A stretch of DNA of 64,000 bases, taken from NCBI GenBank assembly GCA_035502095.1, contig DATJUX010000021.1, forward strand, positions 1 through 64,000, given 5' to 3'. Source of the DNA: JAKANT01 sp035502095 (lineage in GTDB: Bacteria > Pseudomonadota > Gammaproteobacteria > Burkholderiales > Burkholderiaceae_F). The first letter of the stretch is position 1, and every line of letters starts with the position of its first letter. Shown here piece after piece: positions 1 through 10,641 of the stretch. Position numbers and translations under genes: made by a program. A model generated the notes under the pieces. The model searched no databases, had not been told where the DNA came from, and worked only from the letters and a program-made list of their open reading frames with translations.

Positions 1-1
1 G

Positions 2-391
2 CAGTACCAGGACTATCTGACCCGCTCGCGCTGGTCGGATAACTTCCAGTCGGTCGGCCAGCTCAAGCAGGCGATCGGCGAGTGCGTGCAGAACCAGGCC
101 GGCAGCTTCACCGCGCCGATGGACTGCGGCGTTGCGCCGGGTACGGCGGCCACGGGCCTGATGGGTGGCGGTTATGTTCCGACTACGTGGGTGCTTCCGA
201 CGCCGAAGTTTGGTGCGGGTGCCAACCCGGTTGTCGTTGCCCCGGGTACCGGCGTCATCACGATCACGGGCAACGCGCAAGCCGGCAACTGCGTCGTGAC
301 GCTGACCCCGGTGGTCAATGCCAACAACATCGTCTGGACGTTTGCCAACGCCGCACCGTGCAATCGTTCGCAGACCGGCGTCGCCACCTAA
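2..391 (+). CDS. pilA: Type IV pilin structural subunit, 3' part only
   Basis: The reading frame is open from the first bases, so the prepilin leader, the conserved hydrophobic N-terminal helix and the start all lie outside the window. The visible part opens with QYQDYLTRSRWSDN, typical of the region after the alpha-1 helix in betaproteobacterial PilA-like pilins. A beta-rich Gly/Val/Thr/Asn tail follows with four cysteines that could form the pilin disulfides. The protein would polymerise into surface pili for adhesion, twitching or DNA uptake. A strong terminator follows directly, and an oligosaccharide ligase gene lies convergently downstream, suggesting that this pilin is O-glycosylated. 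A minor pilin cannot be excluded without the N-terminus. Confidence 0.8.
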   Translation, partial: QYQDYLTRSRWSDNFQSVGQLKQAIGECVQNQAGSFTAPMDCGVAPGTAATGLMGGGYVPTTWVLPTPKFGAGANPVVVAPGTGVITITGNAQAGNCVVTLTPVVNANNIVWTFANAAPCNRSQTGVAT

Positions 392-411
392 TAGCAGTCG
401 CTGCGTCTAAA

Positions 412-444
412 CGAGGGCCGGAGCAATCCGGCCCTCGCTTTTTT
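412..444 (+). terminator. Rho-independent terminator of the pilin gene
   Basis: A 10-bp G+C-rich stem, CGAGGGCCGG paired with CCGGCCCTCG, with a 6-nt loop (AGCAAT), is followed by a run of six T. It starts about 20 nt after the pilin stop codon and is the clearest intrinsic terminator in the window. The convergent ligase gene ends just beyond it. Confidence 0.9.
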
Positions 445-473
445 GTCGCTCGTTCGCTCGAGCGCCGCAGTCT

Positions 474-1913
474 CTAGCGCAGTAGTCCCTGCTGCCAGAA
501 CCTCGGTGCGAGGTCCGGAAACCGCGACGTCACACGCCACATCCGCTCGCTCTCGGGCTGCTGGGGGAGCGTGCTCGCCGTGTAGGCAAGCAGACAAAGC
601 GTGCTCGCCAGCACGAACGCGGCAGTGCCGGCTGCGAGCACGGGCCGGCTCGCAACGCCCGTGGTTGCGGGGGTCGTGCGCAGGCCAAGCAGGATGCCGA
701 GCGTCAACGCGTAGGCCGTCTGACTGACGGGCATGACGAGATTGCCGTCGACGAGTCCGTAGACGAGTCCGACAAGCGTGGCCGCGAGCGGCGCAAGAAT
801 GTCGACGTCGTTCCCGCGATCGACGTGCACGCTGCCATACACCGCCTGGCCAAGTCGCCAGATGATCCAAAGCAGGATCGCGAGCGCCGGAACTCCCCAC
901 TCCGAGCCGATCTGCATGATCCAGTCATGCGGGTGCGCCGCGAACGAATCACCGAGCGCCGCGAAGTTCATCGGGCCGACGCCGAGGAATGGCTTGTTGG
1001 TCATGATCTGCCAGGCTTGCGCCCAGAGCAGTTCGCGATCGCTCAGCGATGTGAGCTGCTCCATGCGCGATCGCAGCGTGGTGCCCGTGCCCATCCATGT
1101 GGGCACTCCGACGAACAGCAAGTAATAGAGGAGCACGCCCGCCAGCGCCGAACCAGCGAGCGCCAACAGGATCGATTTGCTCCGCGGCCAGCCGACCACA
1201 AACGGCAGCAGCGGCAGCACGAACCCGTATGCAAGCCAGATTGCCCGCGTTCCCAGCGCGACATTCACCGCCCATAGAAGGGCCAGCATGACGAGGCCGA
1301 TCCATCGCAGTGCTGGTATCTCACGCGGGTCGGCAACGAGGGTCGCACAAAATGGCATCAGGAGGGCATATAGCGCACTCGGAAAGCGTGGATTCGCGTA
1401 GCCGAGGAGCAGTACGTCGAGAGCCAGCGGTCGCCCGAGCGCCAGCATGCCGACGTAGCGCGCGGTGATCCCGGTCACGTGAGCGACCGCGAGCGCAAGG
1501 CATGCTCGGCGGGCCCATAACGCAAGCCGGACCGGGTCGCGTGCCACGGCCGAAGCGGTGACAACGACCAGCACCACGAGCAGGACGTGCAACGAGACTT
1601 CGACCAGCGCAGGAACGACGAAGGCGGCGTCGAGCGCCGAGGTCAAGCCGATGGCGACCAGCACCCAAGCCGCGTACCCGATGCCGGTTCGAGGGACGAG
1701 CGCAGTTCGAAGTCGCGGCACGGCAGCTGTGACGATGCCGACGAGGCCGAGCAGGATCGTTTGAACCGCACGTTGCTCGTTGTGCCACGCCTCGACCCAA
1801 CCGAACCCCCAGGTCGGTGCGACCAAGAGGTAGCCGAACCAGCCAGCGAGCAACGAAAGTTCGAGTAGCGGTTGGTTGGAGCCGACAACTTGTCCGCTTT
1901 TCGAAATGGCCAT
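474..1913 (-). CDS. Wzy/O-antigen ligase-family membrane protein, probable pilin O-oligosaccharyltransferase (PglL/TfpO type)
   Basis: A polytopic membrane protein of about 480 residues with ten or more hydrophobic segments. The large periplasmic loop carries HPHDWIMQIGSEWG, matching the His...Glu signature of the Wzy_C / WaaL / PglL family. PglL enzymes move a preassembled lipid-linked glycan en bloc to Ser/Thr of a pilin. WaaL paralogues ligate O-antigen to lipid A core. The pilin gene directly next door favours the pilin ligase role, which is inferred from context. The ATG at 1913 is chosen because the sequence before it looks non-conserved. The frame stays open to a TTG at 1997, so the N-terminus is uncertain. 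Confidence 0.75.
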   Translation of the reverse strand: MAISKSGQVVGSNQPLLELSLLAGWFGYLLVAPTWGFGWVEAWHNEQRAVQTILLGLVGIVTAAVPRLRTALVPRTGIGYAAWVLVAIGLTSALDAAFVVPALVEVSLHVLLVVLVVVTASAVARDPVRLALWARRACLALAVAHVTGITARYVGMLALGRPLALDVLLLGYANPRFPSALYALLMPFCATLVADPREIPALRWIGLVMLALLWAVNVALGTRAIWLAYGFVLPLLPFVVGWPRSKSILLALAGSALAGVLLYYLLFVGVPTWMGTGTTLRSRMEQLTSLSDRELLWAQAWQIMTNKPFLGVGPMNFAALGDSFAAHPHDWIMQIGSEWGVPALAILLWIIWRLGQAVYGSVHVDRGNDVDILAPLAATLVGLVYGLVDGNLVMPVSQTAYALTLGILLGLRTTPATTGVASRPVLAAGTAAFVLASTLCLLAYTASTLPQQPESERMWRVTSRFPDLAPRFWQQGLLR

Positions 1914-2124
1914 TGCGTACCGGAGGTCCTCCGGCCCCTTTGTATCGGCCGACACTAGCGCTTCTCCGCCCTCGAAGGAGCCAGCAGCATGCACCAAAGA
2001 GGCGGATCAGAACCTGTGAAGTACGGCCGATCTCGATCCCTGCCCCAACGCTTGCCGCGTCAATCCGCGTCCGGTCTCTCTTGCCACGCTGTCATCCCGA
2101 GCGACGCGCCTTTCATTCGGACGA

Positions 2125-3219
2125 CTACGCGATCATCCCCCCTCCCAGACTCACCTCTCCCAGGTAGAGCGCGGCGTGCTGACCTGGGGTCATGGCCCAT
2201 TGAGGCGCATCGAAGACGAGCTCGAAGGTGTTGTCCTCGACGCGCGTCACGGTGCACGGCGCATCTGCCTGGCGATACCGGCTCTTCGCGCTGAGGCGCG
2301 TGCCCACTGCCGGCGGCGCGCCGCTCACCCAGACCGCAGCGTCGGCGGACAGGCGATCCGCGAGCAGCCATGGATGCTCGTGGCCCTGCACGACCCACAG
2401 CGTGTTCGAGGCGATGTCCTTGCGCGCGACGAACCAGGGCTCGCCGCTGCCATCGCGCCGGCCGCCGATGCCGATGCCCTTGCGCTGTCCCAGCGTGTAG
2501 AACGAGAGCCCGACGTGCTCCCCGACGACCTGCCCCGTGTCATTGCGGATCGGTCCGGGCTTCATCGGCAGGTAGCGATGGAGGAACTCGCGGAACGGCC
2601 GCTCGCCGATGAAGCAGATGCCCGTCGAATCCCGCTTGGTCGCATTGGGCAGCCCGATCCGGGCGGCGATGCGGCGGACTTCGGTCTTGCGCAGGTCGCC
2701 GACCGGAAACAGCGTGCGCGCGAGTTGCGCCTGGTCGAGGCGATGCAGGAAGTAGCTCTGGTCCTTCGTGCCGTCGACACCGCGCAGCAGTTCGTAGCGC
2801 ACCGGCAGGCCGGACGCCGCGCCCGGCACTTCGCGCACGCGCGCGTAGTGCCCTGTGGCGATGTGCTGCGCGCCGAGGCGCATCGCGTGGTCGAGAAACG
2901 CCTTGAACTTGATCTCCGCGTTGCACAGCACATCGGGGTTCGGCGTGCGGCCGGCGGAATACTCGCGCAGGAAGTCGGCGAACACGCGCTCGCGGTACTC
3001 GGCCGCGAAGTTGACGGCATCGAGTTCGATCCCGATCACGTCCGCGACGGCCGCGGCATCGAGGAAGTCCTGCCGCGTCGAGCAGTATTCGCCGTCGTCA
3101 TCGTCTTCCCAGTTCTTCATGAAGATGCCGATGACTTCGAAGCCCTGCTCCTTCAGGCGCCAGGCCGCTACCGCCGAGTCGACGCCGCCTGACAGGCCAA
3201 CCACGACGCGGTGTTTCAC
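2125..3219 (-). CDS. mnmA: tRNA 2-thiouridine(34) synthase MnmA
   Basis: Cytoplasmic ATP-dependent thiouridylase that puts sulfur on U34 of Lys, Glu and Gln tRNAs. The N-terminal PP-loop SGGVDS (residues 10-15) binds and activates ATP. The catalytic Cys99 (NPDVLCNAEIKF) and persulfide Cys202 (STGICFIGERPF) are both present. The length of 364 residues is normal for the family. The GTG at 3219 (VKHRVVVGLSGG) matches the usual N-terminus. The frame remains open upstream to 3300, but that extension does not resemble the family. It is transcribed divergently from the transhydrogenase operon. Confidence 0.95.
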   Translation of the reverse strand: MKHRVVVGLSGGVDSAVAAWRLKEQGFEVIGIFMKNWEDDDDGEYCSTRQDFLDAAAVADVIGIELDAVNFAAEYRERVFADFLREYSAGRTPNPDVLCNAEIKFKAFLDHAMRLGAQHIATGHYARVREVPGAASGLPVRYELLRGVDGTKDQSYFLHRLDQAQLARTLFPVGDLRKTEVRRIAARIGLPNATKRDSTGICFIGERPFREFLHRYLPMKPGPIRNDTGQVVGEHVGLSFYTLGQRKGIGIGGRRDGSGEPWFVARKDIASNTLWVVQGHEHPWLLADRLSADAAVWVSGAPPAVGTRLSAKSRYRQADAPCTVTRVEDNTFELVFDAPQWAMTPGQHAALYLGEVSLGGGMIA

Positions 3220-3393
3220 GGCTGTGTGTCCATAGAGTCGACGAGTACGCAGGCTGGCGGGCGAGATGGCACCACTGGATTTCAGGGACCGTCCCCGCAA
3301 CGCGGGCGCGCGACGGCGCTTGCAAGGCGAATTCGCGTAAGCTTGATTTTAAAGAACGCGCCCGATTCGAATAAACATACAGGGGGGACAGCG

Positions 3394-4512
3394 ATGCGCA
3401 TGGGAGTTCCGCTGGAGACGCGGCCAGGCGAAACCCGCGTCGCCGCCACTGCGGAAACGGTCAAGAAGCTGGTCGGCGCCAAGCATTCGATCGTGGTCCA
3501 GGCCGGGGCCGGTCTGGCCGCGGCGCAGACCGATGCAGCATTCATTGCCGCAGGGGCATCGATCGGCACCGCCGCCGGTGCGCTCGGCGCCGACCTCGTG
3601 CTCAAGGTTCGCCTGCCCACCGGCGACGAACTCGCGCAGATGAAGCGCGGCGGCGCGTTGATCGGCCTGCTCGAGCCCTTCAACGCCGAGGGCATCGCGG
3701 CCATGAATGCGGCCGGGCTCACCGCCTTCGCGCTCGAGGCCGCGCCGCGCACGACGCGCGCGCAGAGCATGGACGTGTTGTCCTCGCAGGCCAACATCGC
3801 CGGCTACAAGGCGGTCCTGCTCGCGGCGGTCACCTATGGGCGGCTGATGCCGATGATGATGACGGCGGCGGGAACGCTCAAGGCGGCCCGCTGCGTCATT
3901 CTGGGCGCCGGTGTCGCCGGGCTGCAGGCGATCGCGACGGCCAAGCGCCTGGGCGCCGTGATCGAGGCCTCGGACGTGCGTCCCGCGGTCAAGGAACAGA
4001 TCGAGTCGCTGGGCGCCAAGTTCATCGACGTGCCGTTCGAAACCGACGAGGAGCGCGAGATCGCGCACGGTGTCGGCGGGTACGCACGGCCGATGCCGGC
4101 TTCGTGGATGCAGCGCCAGGCCGCCGAAGTCGCGAAGCGGATCGCGTTGGCCGACATCGCGATCTCCACCGCGCTGATCCCCGGCCGCAAGGCGCCGATC
4201 CTCATCACCGAGGAGATGGTCAAGTCGATGAAGCCGGGTTCGGTGATCGTCGACATGGCGGTCGAGCAGGGCGGCAATTGCGCGGTGTCGGAGCTCGGCA
4301 GGACCGTCGTCAAGCATGGCGTGCACATCATCGGCCAGCCGAATCTGCCGGCGACCGTGCCGACCGATTCTTCGGCTCTCTACGCGCGCAACCTGCTCGA
4401 CTTCCTCAAGCTCGTCACCGACAAGGAAGGCAACTTCGTCGTCAACCAGGATGACGACATCGTCGCCGCATGCCTGATGTGCATGGGCGGCGAAATCGTG
4501 CGCAAGGCATGA
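3394..4512 (+). CDS. pntA: NAD(P) transhydrogenase subunit alpha, part 1 (soluble NAD(H)-binding domain I)
   Basis: The 372-residue cytoplasmic domain I of a three-subunit proton-translocating transhydrogenase. It binds NAD(H) and exchanges hydride with NADP(H) held by PntB. A Rossmann stretch GAGVAGLQAIATAKRLGA lies in the middle of the chain, and QSMDVLSSQANIAGYKAV corresponds to the conserved RQD-loop region. The ATG at 3394 follows a strong Shine-Dalgarno run AGGGGGGA. The frame is open from 3211, but the upstream part looks non-coding. It is followed by pntA2 and pntB, the split arrangement common in alpha- and betaproteobacteria, and supplies NADPH at the expense of the proton motive force. 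Confidence 0.95.
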   Translation: MRMGVPLETRPGETRVAATAETVKKLVGAKHSIVVQAGAGLAAAQTDAAFIAAGASIGTAAGALGADLVLKVRLPTGDELAQMKRGGALIGLLEPFNAEGIAAMNAAGLTAFALEAAPRTTRAQSMDVLSSQANIAGYKAVLLAAVTYGRLMPMMMTAAGTLKAARCVILGAGVAGLQAIATAKRLGAVIEASDVRPAVKEQIESLGAKFIDVPFETDEEREIAHGVGGYARPMPASWMQRQAAEVAKRIALADIAISTALIPGRKAPILITEEMVKSMKPGSVIVDMAVEQGGNCAVSELGRTVVKHGVHIIGQPNLPATVPTDSSALYARNLLDFLKLVTDKEGNFVVNQDDDIVAACLMCMGGEIVRKA

Positions 4513-4561
4513 AGTCGTCCCGCGCGCCGCGGCTCGGAATGACCGGACTGGAGATCGAACC

Positions 4562-4879
4562 ATGGAAGCCATCTCGCCCATCGTCTGGAACCTGATCGTC
4601 TTCGTGCTCGCCATCTACGTCGGCTACCACGTGGTCTGGAACGTCACGCCGGCGCTGCACACGCCGCTGATGAGCGTTACCAATGCGATCTCGGCCATCG
4701 TCATCGTCGGCGCGATGCTCGCCGCCGCGCTGACCGAGACCGGCGTCGGCAAGTCGATGGGCGTGCTGGCCGTCGCCCTGGCCGCGGTCAACGTCTTCGG
4801 CGGGTTCCTGGTGACGCGGCGCATGCTGGAGATGTTCAAGAAGAAGGAGCCCAAGGCGGGCGCGGACAAAAAACAATAA
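4562..4879 (+). CDS. NAD(P) transhydrogenase subunit alpha, part 2 (membrane domain)
   Basis: A 105-residue membrane protein with three or four hydrophobic helices and a Lys-rich cytoplasmic C-terminus (FKKKEPKAG). It matches the short PntA2/PntAB subunit that completes the proton channel with PntB in split transhydrogenases. It lies 49 bp after domain I and 12 bp before pntB, so the three genes form one operon. Confidence 0.93.
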   Translation: MEAISPIVWNLIVFVLAIYVGYHVVWNVTPALHTPLMSVTNAISAIVIVGAMLAAALTETGVGKSMGVLAVALAAVNVFGGFLVTRRMLEMFKKKEPKAGADKKQ

Positions 4880-4891
4880 AGGGGCCGCACC

Positions 4892-6325
<1,434 letters not shown>

Positions 6326-6328
6326 CAG

Positions 6329-7924
6329 ATGATGAACCCACGGCGGCGGGCGTTACTCCACGTCGCTGCGATCGCCGGAGCTTCGACCTTGGCCACCCTG
6401 CGCCCGGCCGCCGCGGCCTCCCGATTCCCATTCCTCGAGGCGACGATCGCGCAGCTGCAGGCGCGGCTGCAATCCGACAAGCTCACGACGCGAGCGCTGA
6501 CCAACGCCTATCTCGGCCGCATCGAGGAGATCGACCGGCGCGGGCCGAAGCTGAGTTCGGTCATCGAGCTGAATCCCGATGCGATGGCGCTTGCCGCCGA
6601 ACTGGACCGCGAACGCAAGGCGGGCAATGTGCGCGGCCCGCTGCACGGCATTCCCATCCTGCTCAAGGACAACATCGCGACCGCCGATCGGATGGCCACG
6701 ACGGCCGGCTCCCTTGCCTTGGTCGGTGCCAGGCCTCCGCGCGATGCGTTCGTGGCGGCCAGGCTGCGCGCCGCGGGGGCGCTGATCCTCGGCAAGACCA
6801 ACCTGAGCGAATGGGCGAACATCCGCTCGCCGCGGTCGACCAGTGGCTGGAGCGCACGCGGCGGGTTGACGCGCAATCCTTATGCGCTCGATCGCAACGC
6901 AAGCGGGTCGAGCTCCGGCACCGCGGTCGCCATCGCGGCGAACCTCGCTACCGCGGGCATTGGGACGGAGACCGATGGGTCGATCGTCTCGCCGGCTTCG
7001 ATCTGCGGCATCGTCGGGCTCAAGCCGACGGTCGGACTCGTCAGTCGCGACGGCATCGTGCCGATTTCGCAATCGCAGGACACGGCGGGACCGATGACGC
7101 GATCGGTTGCAGACGCGGCGATCCTGCTGTCCGCAATCGCCGGCTCGGATTCGCACGACGCCGCGACACAGGGCGCATCCGCGCCGCCCGACTACATGCA
7201 GGCGCTCGATGCGAACGGATTGCGTGGCGCCCGCCTGGGCGCAGTGCGCAATCTGCGCAACCTTCACCCCGGGGTCGTGACCCTGTTCGAGGCGCAACTG
7301 GAGGTCCTGCGTGCCGCCGGCGCGGAACTGGTCGATCCCGTCGAAGTCCGGAACATGGACAGCATCGATCCCTATGAGATGGAAGTCCTGCTGACCGAGC
7401 TCAAAGCGGGGCTCGATGTGTACCTTGCCGAATTCGGAAGCGGCGCTGCCGTCAAGAGTCTCGCGGACGTGATCGCGTTCAACGAGGCGAACCGCGCGCG
7501 CGAGATGGCGTTCTTCGGCCAGGAGTTCTTCGTGCAAGCGCAGGCAAAGGGGGATCTCACGAGCCCCGCGTTCCTCGAAGCTCTCGCCAGCAGCCGGCGG
7601 CTCGCGCGCGCCGAAGGCCTGGACGCCGCCTTCGCGCAGCATCGTGTCGACGCACTCGTTGCGCCGACCGGAGGCATGGCTTGGCTGACCGATCCGGTCA
7701 ACGGCGATGCCACCACGGGCAGCTTCTCGACGCCCGCCGCGGTTGCCGGCTATCCCCATCTGACGGTTCCGATGGGCTTTGTCGCCGGACTGCCGGTTGC
7801 ACTCTCGTTGGTCGGACCGGCCTGGTCCGAGGCGAAGCTGCTGCGTTACGGCTTCGCATTCGAACAGGCGACCCACGCGCGGCGCGCCCCGGCGTTCCCG
7901 CGCTCGGTGACGCCGCAGGCGTGA
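6329..7924 (+). CDS. Amidase-signature enzyme with twin-arginine-like signal peptide
   Basis: Amidase-signature hydrolase (531 residues) with the full Ser-cisSer-Lys triad: Lys113 in PILLKDNIA, the cis-Ser about 196 in ASGSSSGTAVA, and the nucleophile Ser218 in TDGSIVSPAS. The N-terminus NPRRRALLHVAAIAGAST followed by an Ala-rich stretch looks like a Tat or lipid-free Sec signal, so the enzyme is probably periplasmic. Exported amidases of this family hydrolyse small amides or peptide amides, and the substrate cannot be told from sequence. It starts 3 bp after pntB, so expression may be coupled to the transhydrogenase, although no functional link is obvious. It is not GatA, because no gatB or gatC is nearby. 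Confidence 0.85.
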   Translation: MMNPRRRALLHVAAIAGASTLATLRPAAAASRFPFLEATIAQLQARLQSDKLTTRALTNAYLGRIEEIDRRGPKLSSVIELNPDAMALAAELDRERKAGNVRGPLHGIPILLKDNIATADRMATTAGSLALVGARPPRDAFVAARLRAAGALILGKTNLSEWANIRSPRSTSGWSARGGLTRNPYALDRNASGSSSGTAVAIAANLATAGIGTETDGSIVSPASICGIVGLKPTVGLVSRDGIVPISQSQDTAGPMTRSVADAAILLSAIAGSDSHDAATQGASAPPDYMQALDANGLRGARLGAVRNLRNLHPGVVTLFEAQLEVLRAAGAELVDPVEVRNMDSIDPYEMEVLLTELKAGLDVYLAEFGSGAAVKSLADVIAFNEANRAREMAFFGQEFFVQAQAKGDLTSPAFLEALASSRRLARAEGLDAAFAQHRVDALVAPTGGMAWLTDPVNGDATTGSFSTPAAVAGYPHLTVPMGFVAGLPVALSLVGPAWSEAKLLRYGFAFEQATHARRAPAFPRSVTPQA

Positions 7925-7989
7925 GGCGGGCGAGAAAGCCATAATTCCCGCCTGCTCGATCGTGCCGGCCTCGATTCGGCCCAGCAATC

Positions 7990-9423
7990 ATGAAGGTCAA
8001 AGCCCCGCTGCGTCTCACGCTGCTTTCCGTGCGTGACCTGCTGGTGACGAGCGCGCCTTTCATCGTCATCGCGGTGGTCCTTCTGGCGCTGGCCTACGTC
8101 TGGCTCAAGCCGAACCCGCCCAGGCACGTCGTGCTCGCGACCGGCCCGGACCAGGGCGCCTATGCGGAGTTCGGCAAACGCTACGCGGCCGAGCTCAAGC
8201 GCTACGGCATCGAGGTCAAGCTCAGGTCGACCGGGGGCGCGACCGAAAACCTGCGCCTGCTGAAGGACCCCAAGGAGGACGTCGACCTGGCGTTCGTCCA
8301 GGGCGGCGCGAGCGAAGCGCTGCACGCGTCCGATGAACAAAACGACGGCATCGAACTGCAGTCGCTGGGCGGGCTGTTCTACGAGCCGGTCTGGATCTTC
8401 TATCGCGAGGACGCCGCGCGCAAGGTGCTGGGACCCGGCAAACGCGGGCTCGAGCCGGCGCCGGTGCTGACCGAACTCTCCCAGTTCAAGACTCTGCGCA
8501 TCAACGCCGGCGCCCGCGGCAGCGGCACCGGCAATCTCATGCGCAAGGTGCTGTACGCCAACGGCATCGATCGCGACACGCTCAACCTGAGCCGGCTCGA
8601 GCCCACGCCGGCGGTCGTGGCGCTCCTGGAAGGCGAGGTCGATGCGGTGATGTTCGTTTCGGCACCGGAATCGCCGCTGATCCAGATGCTCCTGATGACG
8701 CCCGGGATCCGCCTGTTCGACTTCGTACAGAATGAAGCGTACGCGCGCCGGTTCGCCTTTCTCACCGCGCTGACACTGCCGCGCGGCGTGGTCGACCTCG
8801 CCAAGGACGTGCCGCCCACCGATGTTCACCTGGTCGCGGCGACCTCGACGCTGGTCACGCGCTCGACCACGCATCCGGCGATCCTGCAACTGTTCGTCCA
8901 GACTGCGCAGCGTGTCCACGGCGGCACCGGTTGGTTTGCCCGCGCCGGACAGTTCCCGGTCGGCCAGGACCCGGAACGGCCGCTCGCCTCGGAGGCGGCG
9001 CGTTTCTACCGCAATGGTGCGCCGGTCCTGCAGCGGTACCTGCCCTTCGGGATCGCCAACCTGATCGACCGGATGTGGGTCGCCCTGGTTTCCATCATCG
9101 CCGTGCTGATTCCGTTGTCGCGCCTGGTGCCGCCGATCTACCAGTTCCGCATCCGCTCGCGTGTGTTCCGATGGTACGGGCGGCTGCGGCGCATCGAGGA
9201 AGCCGCGGCCGCCGGTTCGGTGGCGCCGGTCAAGCTGATCGAGGAACTCGACGAGATCGAAACGCGTGTCGAGCGGGTGACGGTGCCGCTTTCGCACGCG
9301 GACGAGCTGTACGCGCTGCGTGGCCACATCGACATGGTGCGCGATCGCCTGCGTACGAGCGCCAGGAACACCTCCGAGATCCCGGACCGCAGCCCCGCGA
9401 TCGATCCTTCCGCCGCGCAATAG
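7990..9423 (+). CDS. TAXI-family TRAP-type solute-binding protein with membrane anchors
   Basis: A 477-residue protein with one N-terminal hydrophobic segment (about residues 18-40), a periplasmic TAXI-type binding domain starting at HVVLATGPDQGAYAEFGKRY, and a second hydrophobic segment near residue 360 (WVALVSIIAVLIPLSRLVPP) leading to a charged cytoplasmic tail. TAXI proteins feed TRAP transporters. This long membrane-anchored version is often found, as here, without adjacent TRAP permease genes, so a sensor role or a distant partner is possible. The substrate is unknown. The start ATG lies 65 bp after the amidase stop, with CATAAT upstream as a possible -10 box. Confidence 0.8.
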   Translation: MKVKAPLRLTLLSVRDLLVTSAPFIVIAVVLLALAYVWLKPNPPRHVVLATGPDQGAYAEFGKRYAAELKRYGIEVKLRSTGGATENLRLLKDPKEDVDLAFVQGGASEALHASDEQNDGIELQSLGGLFYEPVWIFYREDAARKVLGPGKRGLEPAPVLTELSQFKTLRINAGARGSGTGNLMRKVLYANGIDRDTLNLSRLEPTPAVVALLEGEVDAVMFVSAPESPLIQMLLMTPGIRLFDFVQNEAYARRFAFLTALTLPRGVVDLAKDVPPTDVHLVAATSTLVTRSTTHPAILQLFVQTAQRVHGGTGWFARAGQFPVGQDPERPLASEAARFYRNGAPVLQRYLPFGIANLIDRMWVALVSIIAVLIPLSRLVPPIYQFRIRSRVFRWYGRLRRIEEAAAAGSVAPVKLIEELDEIETRVERVTVPLSHADELYALRGHIDMVRDRLRTSARNTSEIPDRSPAIDPSAAQ

Positions 9424-9602
9424 GCCCGGCCTCCGCCGTCGCGCGGCCGGCCCGAACTGCCGATCGGCGGCGCCTCTTTGCCCGATCTGGCGCGGCTTTA
9501 CGGCGCTTTTCCCCGGGTAGCGCGCCGTCGGCGGGCACCAACATCTTCCTTCCTCGTCACCGCGCGTTCGGCCGCCGTGTGCGCCGCCGCCTTGATCTGC
9601 CG

Positions 9603-9965
9603 ATGGACGTCTCCGACTTCGCTTCGATCCACAACCACCACGAGCGCGCCGTGATGGAGGAAGTGCTCGCCCAATCGAAGATCCGTCCGAGTGTCGAGGC
9701 GCGGCTGCTCGCCGACATCGCATGCGTGGCGCTGAACCAGCTGCCGCCGCGTTATATCCGCCACGACGTCGACTTCAACTTCTATCTCACCGCCGCCGAG
9801 CGCGACCACAACGCGCAGCAGGTGCGCGATGCGGTGGCCTACGCGTTCGACTTCGTCGTCGCGCGCACGCGCATGCGACTGCCGCGCAACGGGCCGCAGA
9901 CCGCCGTCGTCACCCGCGTCGCGCGCCGCCTGGTCGCGCGCCAGCGGTCCTCCGGACGAACCTAG
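9603..9965 (+). CDS. Late competence development ComFB-family protein
   Basis: A 120-residue protein with the ComFB-type pattern: an N-terminal segment IHNHHERAVMEEVL, then a Cys-containing segment ACVALNQLPPRYIRHDVD and FYL, typical of the family. ComFB proteins are small helical proteins linked to late competence and to signalling outside Bacillus; the biochemical role here is unknown. A long open frame extends upstream to 8931, but it is the shadow of the preceding gene, so the ATG at 9603 is preferred. Its stop overlaps the convergent regulator pseudogene by 4 bp (CTAG). A second-messenger or type IV pilus connection would be speculation. Confidence 0.7.
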   Translation: MDVSDFASIHNHHERAVMEEVLAQSKIRPSVEARLLADIACVALNQLPPRYIRHDVDFNFYLTAAERDHNAQQVRDAVAYAFDFVVARTRMRLPRNGPQTAVVTRVARRLVARQRSSGRT

Positions 9966-10641
9966 GTCAGCGCTCCTCCATCTTGCGCAGGAAATCTCGA
10001 GGCGCTTGCCGATTCGTCGGCGAAGCGTTCCTCGAGGCGGCGCAGGCCGGCGATGCGATCGAGGCGGAAATTGCGGAAGTCCTGCCGCAGTTCGCACCAG
10101 GCAGCCACCGACCACGCATCGCCCCAGGAGAAGATGCCGAGCGGCCGCACGCGCCGTTTGATGCTGCCGTGGCCGTCGCGGTTGTCGAGTGCGATCAGGT
10201 GGCGCGCGCCGATGGCGCGCGGAACGTCTCGAGCCGTTCGCCCGGAACCTGGTCGACAAAGAAGCCGGGCGCACACAGGCGCGCGCCTTCGAGCGCGGCG
10301 CGCTTTTCGCGCGGCAGCGCGCCGGCGATCTCGGCCAGTGCCGAGCGGGCGCCGTTGGCCAGGCCCGGGCCGCCCCACGACTCGGCGAACCACGCACCGA
10401 TCACCAGCGCGTCGACTTCATCGAAGTTGAACATGAGAGGGGGCAGGTCGAAACTGGCCGGGATGCGATAACCGACGCCGGCTTCATCGTTGATCGGAAC
10501 CCCGGTCCCGACCAGGTCGGCCACGTCGCGGTAGATCGTGCGCTCGGAGACTTGGAGCCATTGCGCGAGCTGCGTGGCGGTGGTGAGACGGCGGCCGCGC
10601 AGGTACTGCACGATCTCGCACAGCCGGTCGGCGCGTCGCAT
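9962..10641 (-). pseudogene. YafY-type HTH/WYL transcriptional regulator, frameshifted
   Basis: The N-terminal part (10641 down to about 10220) encodes a winged HTH (RLTTATQLAQWLQVSERTIY) and the linker of a YafY/DeoR-like WYL regulator, then stops at 10195. The expected WYL-domain continuation, RRVRPLGIFSWGDAWSVAAW and FRNFRLDRIAGL, runs in another frame down to 9962. The join falls in the alternating GCGCGC tracts at about 10201-10222. One missing base or two extra bases there would restore a full-length protein of about 226 residues. This is either a real inactivating indel or a sequencing error in a hard tract. Family members repress neighbouring genes in response to small ligands. Confidence 0.8.

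Noticed and set aside
1914..2124. Possible small gene between the ligase and mnmA
   Set aside because: Open frames here have no ribosome site or conserved pattern and partly consist of a fragment of the dispersed repeat.
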